Origin: Mauremys mutica
Lineage: Eukaryota > Chordata > Testudines > Geoemydidae
NCBI RefSeq assembly: GCF_020497125.1
Contig: NC_059073.1
Coordinates: 9,569,225-9,633,224 of the forward strand
DNA: 64,000 nt
Direction: 5' to 3'
The translations under genes were made by a program, and so were the position numbers. The notes under the pieces were generated by a model. The model had not been told where the DNA came from. It made no database searches and saw only the letters and a program-made list of their open reading frames with translations. Positions 23,262 through 34,278 of the stretch are shown one piece after another (position 1 is the first letter of the stretch; each line of letters starts with the position of its first letter).

Positions 23262-23825
23262 TAGGTCAGAATTAATGGGTTGTACTCCATTCCTGGTTCT
23301 GTCACTGACCTGCCATAGTTGGACAAATCACTTAGGGCCAGATTTTAAGGGTATGTAGGCACCTAACTCCCATTGGAATCTGGCCTTTCAGCTTTGTCTA
23401 TATTTGTCTATTCCACCGGCGCAATATGCATTGGTGGAGTTAATCCATTATATCTATTATATTGTTTGCACTGTTATAAGTGCACTGGTGTAAACTGTCA
23501 TACATTTCTGCCCTGCAACCCTATTGGTACTGTGCTTCGTCAATTTGGCCACACTGCTGCATTGGTAGATATCCCAGAATCCCTTGCATTGCTCCAGGTG
23601 CACTACATTCTGGGCAATTTTTACTTCAGATGGTGGGATGCTTCCAGCAGGCAAGGGGAATTGGGAGAGGAGGATTCAACCTCTCGGGTTTTGTCCATCA
23701 GTAGAATGGGGCTGGTAACATTTACCCACTTCATAAAGGTTCATTAACATTTGTAAAATGCTTTGAGATCCTAGGGTGGAAGGGATTATGGGAGCTCAAA
23801 GTCAAGTTATTACTAGTATTTTTAA
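23262..23825 (+). mobile_element. MIR split by another repeat
   Basis: The left part reads tgtactccattcctggttct, gtcactgacctgccatag and acaaatcactta, a diverged MIR head and core. The MIR resumes at 23692 with ttgtccatcagtagaatggg then gctggtaacatttacccact, and a tail gtaaaatgctttgagatcct then agggtggaag. Between about 23336 and 23690 lies foreign sequence: a foldback-like bit (ggccagattttaagggtatg, aggcacctaactcccatt) followed by a segment with gtagatatcccagaatccct that resembles hAT interiors. Confidence 0.6.
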
Positions 23826-24675
23826 CTTTCCTCACCATGGATATTATTGATCTGTTCACACAGACTTCCTCTCTTTCCTAGCTGAATGGTTTTTTGTCCA
23901 AAGCAAGTCATGGGAATGGAAAGCCCTATTCACATTCCATGTGCAACTTACAAGGTGAAGCATAAATCCCATTTACCAGCTGATAAAAGCAAGCTGGAGA
24001 TTTTGTTTGTTTGCTTTCTCTCTGAGAGGACAGAGCCAGCTTGCTAAGAGTGTCCCTGTTTGTCCCTGTCCTTTGTTCCCTGCTAATCAATTTGACTCCA
24101 TTTTCTTGCTCTTCTGTTGATTCACAAATCCTTTTTGATACAGCACGTTTACAATCTTTGCCAAGCTTTTCAATCCCCCCACCTAATCTTTAGTAATTAA
24201 CTGCTTAATAACCTTCAATTATTCTGCAAATAAGTGAATGGCTGAGTCACTTCTGCTCTTTGCTATGCTTTCCTCCTGCCAAGTAGCGTGGCACCAAAAT
24301 CACTAGACGACAATGCACAATCTTTTTCAGTGATACTTTTAAACGAAGGACTTTCATAGTGGGAGAAACTTTCAAACCTATTAGGTCAAGTGCAGCCCTG
24401 GTGTAACTGCATTGATGCCAGTGGATTTACAGCAGGGGTAAATTTAGTCCTCTATACTTAGGCCAAGTCACGTTCCCAGTGAAACTGCCCACGTACACAC
24501 CCCAAAACCCCACAATTCAATGTTTGGATTAGGCCCGTTATAGAGATAAACATGGCTGTGACACTCAGAGCTGGATGCAAATTTCCCCAAATTTCAGGAC
24601 GGGATTGGATCTGGCTTTCCACTTTGGGTCCATTTGAACACGAACGGACAAAGTCAGTCTCAGCTCTAGCAGTGT
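23826..24675. other. Unannotated; possible conserved block
   Basis: Positions 24100-24290 hold AT-rich, repeat-free sequence with TAATTAA and CAATTATT motifs (ctttagtaattaactgctta), a candidate conserved non-coding element. A degraded foldback (ccctggtgtaactgcattga ... tttacagcaggggtaaattt) lies at 24385-24455. Confidence 0.3.
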
Positions 24676-24897
24676 AAACCCAGAATAGTCCCGTGAACGA
24701 AGAATCTGCAGACCAGGGATCCATTCTTGGCTCGGCTCCTGACCTACTGTGGGCCCTTAAGAAAGTCAATTAACCTCTTCGTGACTCAGTTTCCCATCTG
24801 TAAAATAGGCTTAGGGATACTTACTCTCCTAAACAATATGCTTTGAAATCAATGTATGAAAAGCGCTATATAAGAGCTGGGTGTTATCATCATTAGT
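24676..24897 (+). mobile_element. MIR copy, plus strand
   Basis: The run aagtcaattaacctcttcgt then gactcagtttcccatctgta and aaataggcttagggatactt is MIR core. A tail follows with gctttgaaatcaatgtatga and aaagcgctatataagagctg, ending in a ttatcatcat stretch. Only the tRNA-like head is poorly preserved. Confidence 0.85.
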
Positions 24898-25019
24898 AAA
24901 GTCACTCCAGCATCACACAGGTGTGAGCACTGAATCTGGCCTATTACCCCTACCTTTCACTTTTTTCTTCATATTCCCTCTTAATAACAATGCTGCTTTC
25001 TCCGTCTACTGCATCCTCC

Positions 25020-25063
25020 AAACCCTAATTAATTTAGGATCCCAAACCCTAATTAATTTAGGT
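25020..25063. repeat. Short tandem duplication
   Basis: The unit aaaccctaattaatttagg occurs twice in a row, separated by atccc. It is a local duplication of about 24 bp. Confidence 0.8.
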
Positions 25064-25082
25064 TCACAACACTCCCACTCCT

Positions 25083-25142
25083 CCCCAGGAGGCAGGGATT
25101 ATTACAACCAATTTTACAGATGAGATGACTGAGACACAGAGA
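25083..25142 (-). mobile_element. MIR fragment truncated by CR1
   Basis: The plus strand gattattacaaccaatttta then cagatgagatgactgagaca and cagagagg is reverse MIR core. It stops where the CR1 at 25143 begins. The other half of the MIR was not recognised on the far side. Confidence 0.7.
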
Positions 25143-25955
25143 GGATCATAGAAATGCAGGGCTAGAAAGGATCTTGAGAGATCATCAAGTCCAGCCCCCT
25201 ACACTAAGGCAGGACCAAGTAAACTTAGACCATCCCTGACAGGGATTTGTCCAACCTGTTCTTAAAAACCTCCAATGGTGGGGATTCCACAACCTCCCTT
25301 GGTAACCTATTCCAGAGTTTAACTACCCTTATAGTAAGAAAGTTCTTCCTAATATCTAACCTAATCTCCCCAGCTGCAGATCCCATTGCTTCTTCTTCTG
25401 CCCTCGGTGGACCATGGAGAACAATTAATCACCAGCCTGTTTATAAGAGCCTTTAACATATTTGAAGACTGTTATCAGCTCTCCTCCCCCCAAGTCTTCT
25501 CTTCTCAAGACTAAACATGCTGTGACAAGATGGCCGATGTTAGTTTGGTGGGTCCTGAGCTTTTCTTGGCAGGGGGGCTAAGAAGCCACCCCTTGCCCCT
25601 GCTCTTGGGCCATAATTAGCTTAGGGTTTATGTATTTCCTCTCTACCTCTCTACCAGTGCTCCCTGGCCCTCCTGTATTATAATGCCCAGGTGTTCTAAC
25701 TTTTCCTCCTAGGACTGCTTTCTAAACCTTTGATCATTTTAGTTGCTCTCCTCTGGACTCTCTCCAGTTTCTCCACATCTTCCCTAGAGTGTGATGCCCA
25801 GAACTGGACCCAGTACTCCAGCTGAGGCCTCACCAGCGCTGAGTAGAGGGGGACGGTTACCTCCCATGTCTTACATACAACCCTCCTGTTAATAACCCCA
25901 GAATGATATTAGCCCTTTTGGCAATTGCATCGCATTGTTGACAGATATTCAATAA
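25143..25955 (-). mobile_element. CR1 LINE, minus strand, interrupted
   Basis: The plus strand begins gatcatagaaatgcagggct then agaaaggatcttgagagatc. It continues with the reverse complement of the C-terminal RT region (ccaatggtggggattccaca, cctcccttggtaacctattc) and upstream coding (tctctccagtttctccacat, agaactggacccagtactcc). A 162-bp insertion at 25521-25682 splits it. The frame is destroyed by substitutions. Confidence 0.85.
25521..25682. mobile_element. Insertion inside CR1, possibly an LTR fragment
   Basis: CR1 sequence reads up to gactaaacatgc and resumes with atgcccaggtgttctaac. The intervening 162 bp begins TGTGACAAGATGGCCGATGT, which looks like the start of an LTR, but it ends ctgtattata without the matching CA end. 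The shared atgc at both junctions may be a 4-bp duplication. Family not assigned. Confidence 0.5.
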
Positions 25956-26486
25956 TGGATAAGTGAGTTCACTTCAGGATTAGGCCACCTGAGAAAATGG
26001 ACATGAGTCTCGCCCTGCAGGCCACGGTTCAGGTCCCATTGAGTTCCTGGACAGTGCATTTCATGTCAGCGAGGCTCTGACTGTGTCCGAATGGGCTCTC
26101 TGACAAAGTTCCCAGTGGCTCCAGGATCATATCCATTCTGCCAGGCCTACTGCCTCTGAGGTTACCAGCATAGCTCCCATTAACTTTCACAGAGAGTAGG
26201 ATAAACATTTTTTTCCTCTGTAGAAAGATCCTCTTTCTCTCCCTACTCTATGGAGTGGCTGAATGAATTTTTCACCACTGCACCGACGGAAGAAATGACT
26301 CTGCCTAATAAATGCAGATGGAAAAAATATGAGGTCATTTGGTCGCACATGAAGAACTTGCCTACTATAGTAGTTTAATACAGACTTCTCCTGGCCCACT
26401 ACTTGATTAGAATATTACTTATTCACTTATCAAGCTATTTAATCATATCAATGGATCGGGCCCTGCATGACCTCTCTGGATAATGT
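25956..26486. other. Unannotated stretch
   Basis: Nothing recognised between the CR1 and the Penelope-like fragment at 26487. Confidence 0.35.
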
Positions 26487-26615
26487 CAGGTTTCAGAGTA
26501 GCAGCCGTGTTAGTCTGTATCCGCAAAAAGAACAGGAGTACTTGTGGCACCTTAGAGACTAACAAATTTATTTAAGCATAAGCTTTCGTGGGCTACAGCT
26601 CACTTCTTCGGATAA
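26487..26615 (-). mobile_element. Penelope-like element end, minus strand
   Basis: The plus strand reads ggtttcagagtagcagccgt, gttagtctgtatccgcaaaa, agaacaggagtacttgtggc, accttagagactaacaaatt and aagctttcgtgggctacagc. Apart from its first part, this is the reverse complement of the unit at 50633-51028. On the minus strand it carries a hammerhead-like core with ccgaaga and gaaa around a gtgagc/gcccac stem. The first core should be CTGANGA, and the T to C change would be expected to disable cleavage. Confidence 0.7.
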
Positions 26616-26814
26616 TGGCTGATTCCTTTGTTCTTTTATTCTGCTGTTAACTTGTAGATGATTTCCATGCAGGTTCCCTTAATAACGAACCATCAGTTAG
26701 ATTACTTTATCATCCATAAGGTGTTATGTGGTCACTGCTGTATTTCGATCTATCCAGATATTCCTAGAGTACCCCCAGTATATGAGCCCCTCACTAACCT
26801 CCATCACTCATTGA

Positions 26815-27085
26815 GTCCTAGATTTTAAGGCGAGAAGGGACTGATCTGATTATCTAGTCTGACCTCATGCATGGAATTTTACTCTGGTTTCACCCACTGA
26901 GCCCAATAACTTTTGGGCTGGAAAGTGTTGTTTAAAAAGATCTTGAGTGAAAATCTTCCAAACAATGGAGAATCCACCACACCCCTGGGTGAGTTGTTCC
27001 AATGGACAATTTCCATTATTGTTAAAAATGTGCACCTTATTTCCAGTCTGCACTTGTCTAGCTTCAATTTCCAGCTGTTGGATAC
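26815..27085 (-). mobile_element. CR1 fragment, minus strand
   Basis: The plus strand shows gagaagggactgatctgatt then atctagtctgacctcatgca, a CR1 3' terminus of the 'TCTGACCT' subfamily in reverse. Further on, ggagaatccaccacacccct, ggacaatttccattattgtt and ttatttccagtctgcacttg match the reverse of the coding end. Confidence 0.8.
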
Positions 27086-27127
27086 TGACACACGTTTGTC
27101 TGGATTAATGAGTGTAGTCTCATTACA

Positions 27128-27735
27128 CCCCTGAGAGGCAGCAACATTACCCCATTTTACAGATATGGCAATGAAGCACTGAGAGATCAAGTGATTTATC
27201 ATAGAATCATAGAAATGTCAGGCTGGAAGGGACCTTGAGAGGTCATCTAGTCCAGCACCCCTGCATTGAGGCAGGACCAAGTAAACCTAGACCATCCCTG
27301 ACAGGTGTCTGTCCAACCTCCAATGATGGGGATTCCACAACCTCCCTTGGAAGCCTAGTCCAGAGCTTAATCTAATGTAAATCTCCCTTGCTGAAGATTA
27401 AGCCCATTACTTCTTCAGTGGACATGGAGAACAATTCATCACCATCCTTTTTATAACAGCCTTTAACATGTTTGAAGACTGTTATCAGGTCTCCCCTCCC
27501 CAGTCTTTTCTTCTCAAGACTAAACACGTCCAGGTTTTTTAACCTTTCCTCCTAGGTCAGGTTGTCTAAACCTTTGATCATTTGTGTTGCTCTTCTCTGG
27601 ACTCTCTCCATTTTGTTCTCATCTTCCCTAGAGCGTGGCACCCAGAGTTGGACAAGGTCAGTGGGAAAGCCACAAATGGAACCCAGACATCCAGTTTCTC
27701 CCTCTCATGCTTTAACCAAAAGACTATACGCGCCA
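27128..27735 (-). mobile_element. MIR split by a CR1 insertion, minus strand
   Basis: The left segment (27128-27198) is reverse MIR core: ttaccccattttacagatat, ggcaatgaagcactgagaga and tcaagtgattt. The MIR resumes after the CR1 near 27650 with aaggtcagtgggaaagccac, gaacccagacatccagtttc and ccaaaagactatac, which is the reverse of the tRNA-like head. The two pieces are in the correct order for one element. Confidence 0.75.
27199..27649 (-). mobile_element. CR1 3' end inside a MIR
   Basis: The plus strand begins tcatagaatcatagaaatgt then caggctggaagggaccttga and gaggtcatctagtccagcac, an exact-looking reverse CR1 terminus. It continues with reverse coding sequence (gggattccacaacctccctt, ggactctctccattttgttc). 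Several internal deletions are visible relative to the copy at 25143. Confidence 0.88.
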
Positions 27736-28069
27736 CCTGCCTCCCTTTATTGTAATGTACTTACACTGTTACAGAAATGGAGACCAATTTAAGAAATACA
27801 GTTAGCAAATGACGGGTATGTTATTAAAAAGGAAGCATTTGATTGGCTGATGATGCTTTACCCTACACAGACATCCTGTGGAAGCATCGGACCTACCATT
27901 GGTAGGTCCCACACTGTGACATACACAGACAAAAAGTGATCTCCAGAAATGGACACATAAAAATTAATTGTCCAGGGAACTTGGAATGTGCAATTCATTC
28001 TGCTTCAGTTTCATGGCTCACCATTTCCAAATGAATCAGCTGACTTTAGAAGACAATGCTGGTCACATA
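27736..28069. other. Unannotated stretch
   Basis: No feature recognised. Confidence 0.35.
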
Positions 28070-28157
28070 TGGCAGCACTATCTGTAGATCTCAAAGCATT
28101 ATACATTATTGCACCCATTTAGAAGATGGAAAACTGAGGCACGGATAGGTTAAATGT

Positions 28158-28330
28158 CTGATTTCCAAAGGTGCTGGGGAACCCTTCAATCGATTTGAAT
28201 TGGAGCTTCAAGTGCTGAAGAACTCTGAAAATGAGGGCCTATGACCCACATCCTCAAGGGCATTTAGGTGCCTAACTCCCATTATTTCAATGGGAGTTAG
28301 GCACCTAAACACCTTTGAGAATCTGAGCCC
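28158..28330. repeat. Long perfect foldback repeat
   Basis: A 21-bp arm, tttaggtgcctaactcccat plus t (28263-28283), is exactly complementary to 28289-28309, with the 5-base loop atttc. Weaker outer complementarity (tttccaaaggtgctg against cacctttgagaatc) extends the palindrome. The unit lies cleanly inside a MIR, showing that it moved or was inserted as a block. Confidence 0.8.
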
Positions 28331-28377
28331 AAGTAACTTGCCTAAGATTACATAGCAGGTCAGTAGAAGAGCCAGGG

Positions 28378-29463
28378 TGTGATGTTCCCCTGGTGTTATC
28401 TGGACCAGTGATCTGCTAGGCCACTCCAATCCTCAACTCTGGGAGCCAGCCTTACCCTGCTCTGCTGTGAGAAACCCCACTCCTGGGCCGTTCACACACA
28501 GCCTCTGACACGTAAACTGCTTGGATTGTGCAACCGAATGACACTAGCCAATATCTCTGGTCCCAGATACAACCCTAGGAACCTCCGTCTTGCAGTGTCC
28601 AGTTATGCCCACTGGACGCTGCAAGCTTATATGAGTTCATCAATTTAACAAAGAAATTGATATGTACTAGGCTTGTTATCCCAAGGGGAGTCTCTGACAC
28701 CCTTCAAACCAAACACACTGCTTCAGGTAGAATAAACCAATGAATTTATTAACTACAAAGATAGATTTTAAGTGATTATAAGTCAAAACATAAGTCAGAT
28801 TTGGTCAAATGAAATAAAAGCAAAATGCATTCTAAGCTGATCTTAACACTTTCAGTGCCCTTACAAACTTAGATGCTTCTCACCACAGGCTGGCTGGTTG
28901 CCCTTCAGCCAGGCTCTCCCCTTTGATCAGTGCTTCAGTTGCTTGGTGGTGATGTCTGTAGCTAGAGGTGGAAGAGGGAGGAAGAGCATGGCAAATGTCT
29001 CTCCCTTTTATCATTTTCTTTCTTCCTTCTTGGGTTCCATCCCCCTCCCCCCCTCAGAGTCGAGTGGGCATTACCTCATCGTAGTCCGAAACTGACCAAA
29101 GGAAGATGGGTGACTCACTCGAGAGTCCAACAGATCCTTTGTTGCAGCCTAGGCCAGTGTCCTTTGTTCCTGTGAGGCTGGGCTGGGTTTGTCCCATCCA
29201 TGCCCTGATGAGGTGTGAACTGCCCCTCTGCTCTTAGAGAGTTTTTGCCTGGGCTTGTTTTAAGCCATGAGGACACATTTTCAGCCTCATAACTCTGTAC
29301 ATGAAATTACAGCCTATAACATTACTATAACGACAATGCTCAGTGCATCATGAGCCTTCCGAAGACACCCGACATGACAAATTTTGCATTAGATACCACA
29401 CAATCATATTATAAGGATGAACATGGGGGTGCAGGGTGTTCTCTCGAGGTACAGAACATCACA
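28378..29463 (-). mobile_element. Solo LTR of an endogenous retrovirus-like element, minus strand
   Basis: The 1,086-bp unit begins TGTGATGTTC and ends GAACATCACA, a perfect 10-bp inverted terminus. It is flanked by caggg on both sides (28373-28377 and 29464-29468), a perfect 5-bp target duplication. TTTATT at 28745-28750 is AATAAA on the minus strand, supporting minus orientation. No internal coding region is present, so it is a solo LTR. It inserted into a MIR. Family not assigned. Confidence 0.9.
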
Positions 29464-29525
29464 CAGGGACAGAATCCAGGTCTCTGGAGTCCCAGTCTTA
29501 GTGCTCATTCCACTAGAGCACAATG

Positions 29526-30131
29526 AGATAATAGAAGATATGCATGGGGTGAAGCTAAAACTGGATCTAAAACTAAGCAGAAATAGGACAACGGTACAAT
29601 ATTCTGATCTCCATCCAGAGTCCGAATGACCAAAATCAGCAGTGTTTGTACTTGGGGTGAGTTCAGCCCATAACAGAGAAAGGGATCCACTGAAAAAATT
29701 GGATCCAGATCAAAGCTCATATTCTGATAATTTGGGGGATTATTTGTATCCACATTTTGGTTCAAGACCATCTCTAAAATTAAAGTCATTCCCTTAAATA
29801 AAGGACAGTCGAGACGTATGATAATACAGAAACAGGGACAAAAATACAATCAATGGAATTTCAGAACGATAGTGAAGCACTTGAAGTTCAGTTATCCTGA
29901 CACATTTTATGGGCCAAAGTTACCACCATCAAGATTTTGTCCAACATTATAGTCTGGTGTATGGAATTTGGAGGGAGGAGCACAGGTTGCAGGAGGGAAG
30001 AATTTGGAGAAGGCACCAGGAAGTCAATCTGCAAAGCACATGGCTAGGAGTGGTAAGCTGGAGCTGCAGTGATTCTGTAAATTGTCCCATAAAAAGGCCT
30101 GCCTATCTTAATGAGTTACGTTATTACCAAG
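29526..30131. other. Unannotated stretch
   Basis: No repeat or coding signal recognised. Confidence 0.35.
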
Positions 30132-30215
30132 CATAGAATCATAGAACTGGAAGGGACCTCGAGAGGTCATCTAGTCCAGTCCCCTGCACTCATGGCAGGA
30201 CTGAGTATTATAGCA
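30132..30215 (-). mobile_element. CR1 3' terminal fragment
   Basis: The plus strand catagaatcatagaactgga then agggacctcgagaggtcatc and tagtccagtcccctgcactc is the reverse CR1 terminus. Only about 80 bp remain, an extreme 5' truncation. Confidence 0.9.
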
Positions 30216-32391
30216 TGAGGTATGTGAAGCAGGGTCCACCACAACATTCATGTGGAAGCATGATGCAATGCCATCGCTAGTGAGGCAGTGCTAGCACCCA
30301 CTGTTGGGATGGGCGGATGTTGCACACACAGACCCCCTAACGTTTTGGAAGGCTAACCACAGCATCAAGACATGTACATCTGACAGAACTGCAGAGCGTC
30401 TCTGGTACTGCTCCTTGGGGTTTCATACACACAGGGCATTTGAACAGTGCAGAATGCATGACTGTCTTATCTGGGCATGTTAGACAGAATGGAAATGCAA
30501 CTAGCAGGTGAGCTTCTGCCAAAGCAGAGAGCAAGATGGATGAAAAATGTACAGCTTCAGCTGGAACTTCATTAATCAGTGTTTGTTTCACAGTCGGAGA
30601 GAATTCTGAGCTAATTAACAAAAAATGATTAAGGAGCTGGAGGGATGATTTATGAGGAGAAATTATATAAAGCTTGGCCAAATGACAGCCAAGGGTGGGT
30701 ATGACAACTGTCTCCAAGGGTAGGGATGCCAAGTAGCCAGAGGGAGCCTTTGAGATGGTCCATGGAGGAAGATGATGTAACCAGGGGCTCATGTGAAGTT
30801 TGTGGTGAAGATCAGGACATATGTTCTAATCATAAAGTCCGCTAGACTGTGGAATAGTCCCTCAAGGGAAGGGTAAAGCCTGATCCTTCTACTCACTGAA
30901 GGGAAGGAAACTCCATCACTCTAGCCACACAATAGGGAACCTGGGGATGGGTGGTATTGTACAATATGTCCTGCTGGGGTCCTTTCCATCTCTAATTCCT
31001 AGAGGTCACTCCCTGGGAGAAAGGAACGTGACTCCTTTGTGTTGCTCTAAGACACTGGCAAATATCACAAAGGAACAGAAGTGGAAAAATAATATTGTCT
31101 GCACCACAAAGGTTTTTATGAAAATCCTGCAGCTTTGGGTGCCAGCCAGCCATTCTACAGTATCTGATCTGAAGTCTGAACAGTGATTAAAGTGTGAGTT
31201 TATGAAAGCAGGCAGTGGGGAGGGGAGATTATCAGGCAATGCCACAATATGAGACCAAAACACCCCCAAAACATGAGACACAATTTGTTCTCTAAATATG
31301 TAAGCGGCAAACCATACAGTGGGCTCTGACAGATCACAGCACATTAACTACCATGTGAGAGAAAGTGAAGGGTGTTTGGGGCCGAAAGGAAGAGAGGATC
31401 ATACATTTCCAATATAAAAAACCCCACAACTATAGAACAGATAAGTCCTGTTAAAGGTTTTATTACTTCAACTTCCCGGTAATTTATTGCTGTCTTTTCC
31501 CTCTTCCATAAAAGTTCAGGACAGCATATATTGTGTAAAGTGTCTATTATACAGTGTCAAATATAACTTCCCAAGTGAGATACAATCTGAACTGCAGCGG
31601 AGCAGTGAGTCAAATGGGGAAATATTTTTCGCCTGTGGCTGCTGTTGCCAGAAACAATCACACAAAAGTGCCTCGCTGGGAAGCAATGAGATCGGACAGT
31701 TCAGAGGGTGGGGAGTAGAGGGAGAAGGGTGTTCTCCTTTGCACCAATGGCCCACTGGTTAACACTGTAGCCTCCTTTATAAACATCCTACTTAGCTCTT
31801 CTCCAGCATTGGTATGTAGTAGTGCAGCCTAGGGGCAGAGGCATGGGTATGAGAGATACAAAAGCCCATGTTCTCCTCCTGGTTCTCACTCTCGCAGTCA
31901 TTTGGGTGGACTGATGGGCTTGTCATAATTCATGCTCTGGCAGCATAAACAGGCCTCAAAGAGGATGGATCACTTTCTGTGCTCAGAGCCTCTCCAGCAA
32001 GGGTGGAGATGGCGGAAGAGCTCTTCGCCATCACTGCTCTGTTTCCAGCAGAGGAGGTGGGGCTAGAGCAGACTGCATTGTGGGAAGTCTATGCTGCCCC
32101 GGGGGCAGAGCATACATTAGAGCAGCCCTCAGGTTGCTCTAACTTACATCAGGGTCCAGATACAGCCTCCATGGCCCCAGAATACAGGAAGGGTGGTTAA
32201 AGCTACTGTATCCCACTCCCTCCATTCTTGCCCTAAGCACGGGAAAGGAGTAGCTGAAAATCAGGTCCTTGGCGTTAGATGGCTGCTGAGATTCCAGAAC
32301 GGGTACTGTCGGAACCCTTAGGGAAGGCACTGATCTCTGTGCATTGGTATTTTCCCTCTCTGGAAAACAGGGATCACTATACAGACTTCTC
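30216..32391. other. Largely unannotated stretch
   Basis: It contains a short plus-strand CR1 (listed separately). A minus-strand frame of 151 codons at 30337-30792 has no recognisable family feature and is probably chance. Nothing else is supported. Confidence 0.35.
30835..31005 (+). mobile_element. Diverged CR1 3' end, plus strand
   Basis: Sequence agactgtggaatagtccctc then aagggaaggg and ggaaactccatcactctagc resembles the CR1 coding end and UTR. The tail ctgctggggtcctttccatc then tctaattcctag matches the plus-strand CR1 terminus. Confidence 0.65.
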
Positions 32392-33079
32392 AGTACTGGT
32401 TAATAAATGTCTGACAATGCCAGAAGACACTCGCATGAGATATACCATTGAAATGCAAAGAAGAATTATTATTTTCCATACTCCCAGCCTGGCTGCCATG
32501 AACCACATGTAAGCCGGATTGCACAGAGCACATTCAGTCGGGACAAGTCCTGTAACAGGCACCTGTGAAATGGAAGAGGCGATCAAACAGGTCTTTCCCA
32601 TCTCTGACCCTAATATCTCATGGCACTGGAGCACCACTAGGGAGCTGATTAGCTCCTGTCTATCTAGTGAGGTACTTACATGTACCAACCTACATCGTTG
32701 CTCACAACCTCCTTATGCCATGTGTGAGGAATATGGCAATGTCCCGCAGGATTCTTTGAAGACCTCAGTGCATTAAGTCTATATATTATTGTAGGCTGGA
32801 ATTGTAGGTCACCTCTCTAGGGGGGAGATGTGAGACCAGTGGTTTCCCCAGGAATTGAAATTAGGGGGGGTGTTCGAATTTACAAGGGGGGTGTCAGGAC
32901 CAATGAGATATATAAAAAAGATATGAATAAAATAAATGTTTTGTTAGGATTATGCAAATTTAACATAAGAATAATGCAAGTTACACCAAAACACATAACA
33001 GGTCTAGATTTCTAAAAAACCATATATATTTTTTAAAAGTATTTAATTTAAATTGACTTTTGAAAAGTAAGCCATCATA

Positions 33080-34278
33080 GGGTAAGAGGAAAGTCCTCTC
33101 ATGGATCAATAACTGGTTAAAAGATGGGAAACAAAGGGTAGGAATAAATTATCAGTTTTCAGAATGGAGAGAGATAAATAGCGGTATCCCTGAGGGGTCG
33201 GTACTGGGACCAGTGCTGTTCAACATATTCATAAATGATCTGGAAAAATGGGTAAACAGTGAGGTGGCAAAATTTGCAGATGATACAAAACTATTCAAGA
33301 TAATTAAGTCCCAGGCAGACTGTGAAGAGCTACAAAGGGATTTCACACAACTGGGTGACTGGGCAACAAAATGGCAAATAAATTCAGTGTTGATAAATGC
33401 AAAGTAATGCACATTGGAAAGCAATCTCAACTATACATACAAAATGATGGCATCTGAATTAGCTGTTAACACTCAAGGAAGAGATCTTGAAGTCACTGTG
33501 GATAGTTCTCTGAAAACATCCACTCCATGTGCAGCAACAGTCACAAAAGCAAACAATGTTGGGAATCATTAAGAAAGGGATAGATAATAAGACAGAAAAT
33601 ATCATATTGCCTCTATATAAATCCATGGTATGTGCACACCTTGAATAGTGTGTGTAGATCTGGTCACTCATCCTAAAAAATATATATTGGAATTGGAAAA
33701 GGTACAGAGATGGGCAACTAAAATGATGAGGGGTATGAAACAGGAGGAGAGATTAAAGTGACTGGGAATTTTCAGCTTAGAAAAGAGATGACTAATGGGG
33801 ATATGATAGAGGTCTACAAAATCTTGACTGGTGCGAAGAAAGTGAATAAGGAAATTTTATTTAATTCTTCACATAACACAAGAACTAGCAGTCACCCAAT
33901 GAAATTAATAGGCAGCAGATTTTAAAAAAACAAAAGAAAGTATTTCTTCACACAATATAAAGTCAACCCAGGGAACTCTTTGCCAGGGGATGCTGTGAAG
34001 ACCAAAACTATAACAGGATTTTAAAAAGAACTAGATAAATTCCTGGAGAACAGGTCCATCTGTGGCTATTAGCCAGGATGAGAGGGATGCAACGCCATGC
34101 TCTGAGTGTCCCTAGCCTGTTTGCCAGAGGCTGGGAATGGGCAACAGGGGATGGATCACTTGATGATTCCCTGTTCTATTCATTCCCTCTGAAGCACCTG
34201 GCCTTGACCACTGTTGTAAGACAGGGTCCTGGGCTAGATGGACCATGGGTCTGACCCAGTATGACCATTCTTATGTAA
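33080..34278 (+). mobile_element. CR1 LINE, plus strand, nested in hAT
   Basis: The copy begins in the reverse-transcriptase region (aagtcctctcatggatcaat then aactggttaaaagatgggaa) and ends with the usual terminus (gggtctgacccagtatgacc then attcttatgt). It is about 1.2 kb and 5'-truncated. It lies wholly inside the hAT element, so it is younger. Confidence 0.92.
33180..33405 (+). pseudogene. CR1 reverse transcriptase central fragment
   Basis: In one frame the sequence reads GIPEGSVLGPVLFNIFINDL followed by FADDTKLFKII, matching CR1 RT motifs B (GSVLGP) and the catalytic FADD box. A frame of 64 codons with these motifs runs from 33213 to 33407 and then stops. Downstream blocks for the thumb and C-terminus occur in other frames to about 34030, for example the region encoding a KVNKE-like stretch. 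Multiple frameshifts and stops make it non-functional. Confidence 0.88.

Larger units (their letters stand above)
28070..29525 (-). mobile_element. MIR split by a foldback repeat and by a solo LTR
   Basis: Reverse MIR segments occur in order. First, 28085-28157 has gtagatctcaaagcattata, ttgcacccatttagaagatg and gaaaactgaggcacgg. Next, 28331-28377 has aagtaacttgcctaagatta and catagcaggtcag. Finally, 29464-29525 has cagggacagaatccaggtct then ctggagtcccagtcttagtg. The breaks are a palindromic repeat (28158-28330) and an LTR (28378-29463). The MIR is therefore the oldest of the three. Confidence 0.75.

Noticed and set aside
30337..30792. 151-codon minus-strand frame
   Set aside because: No recognised feature and no supporting context; considered chance.
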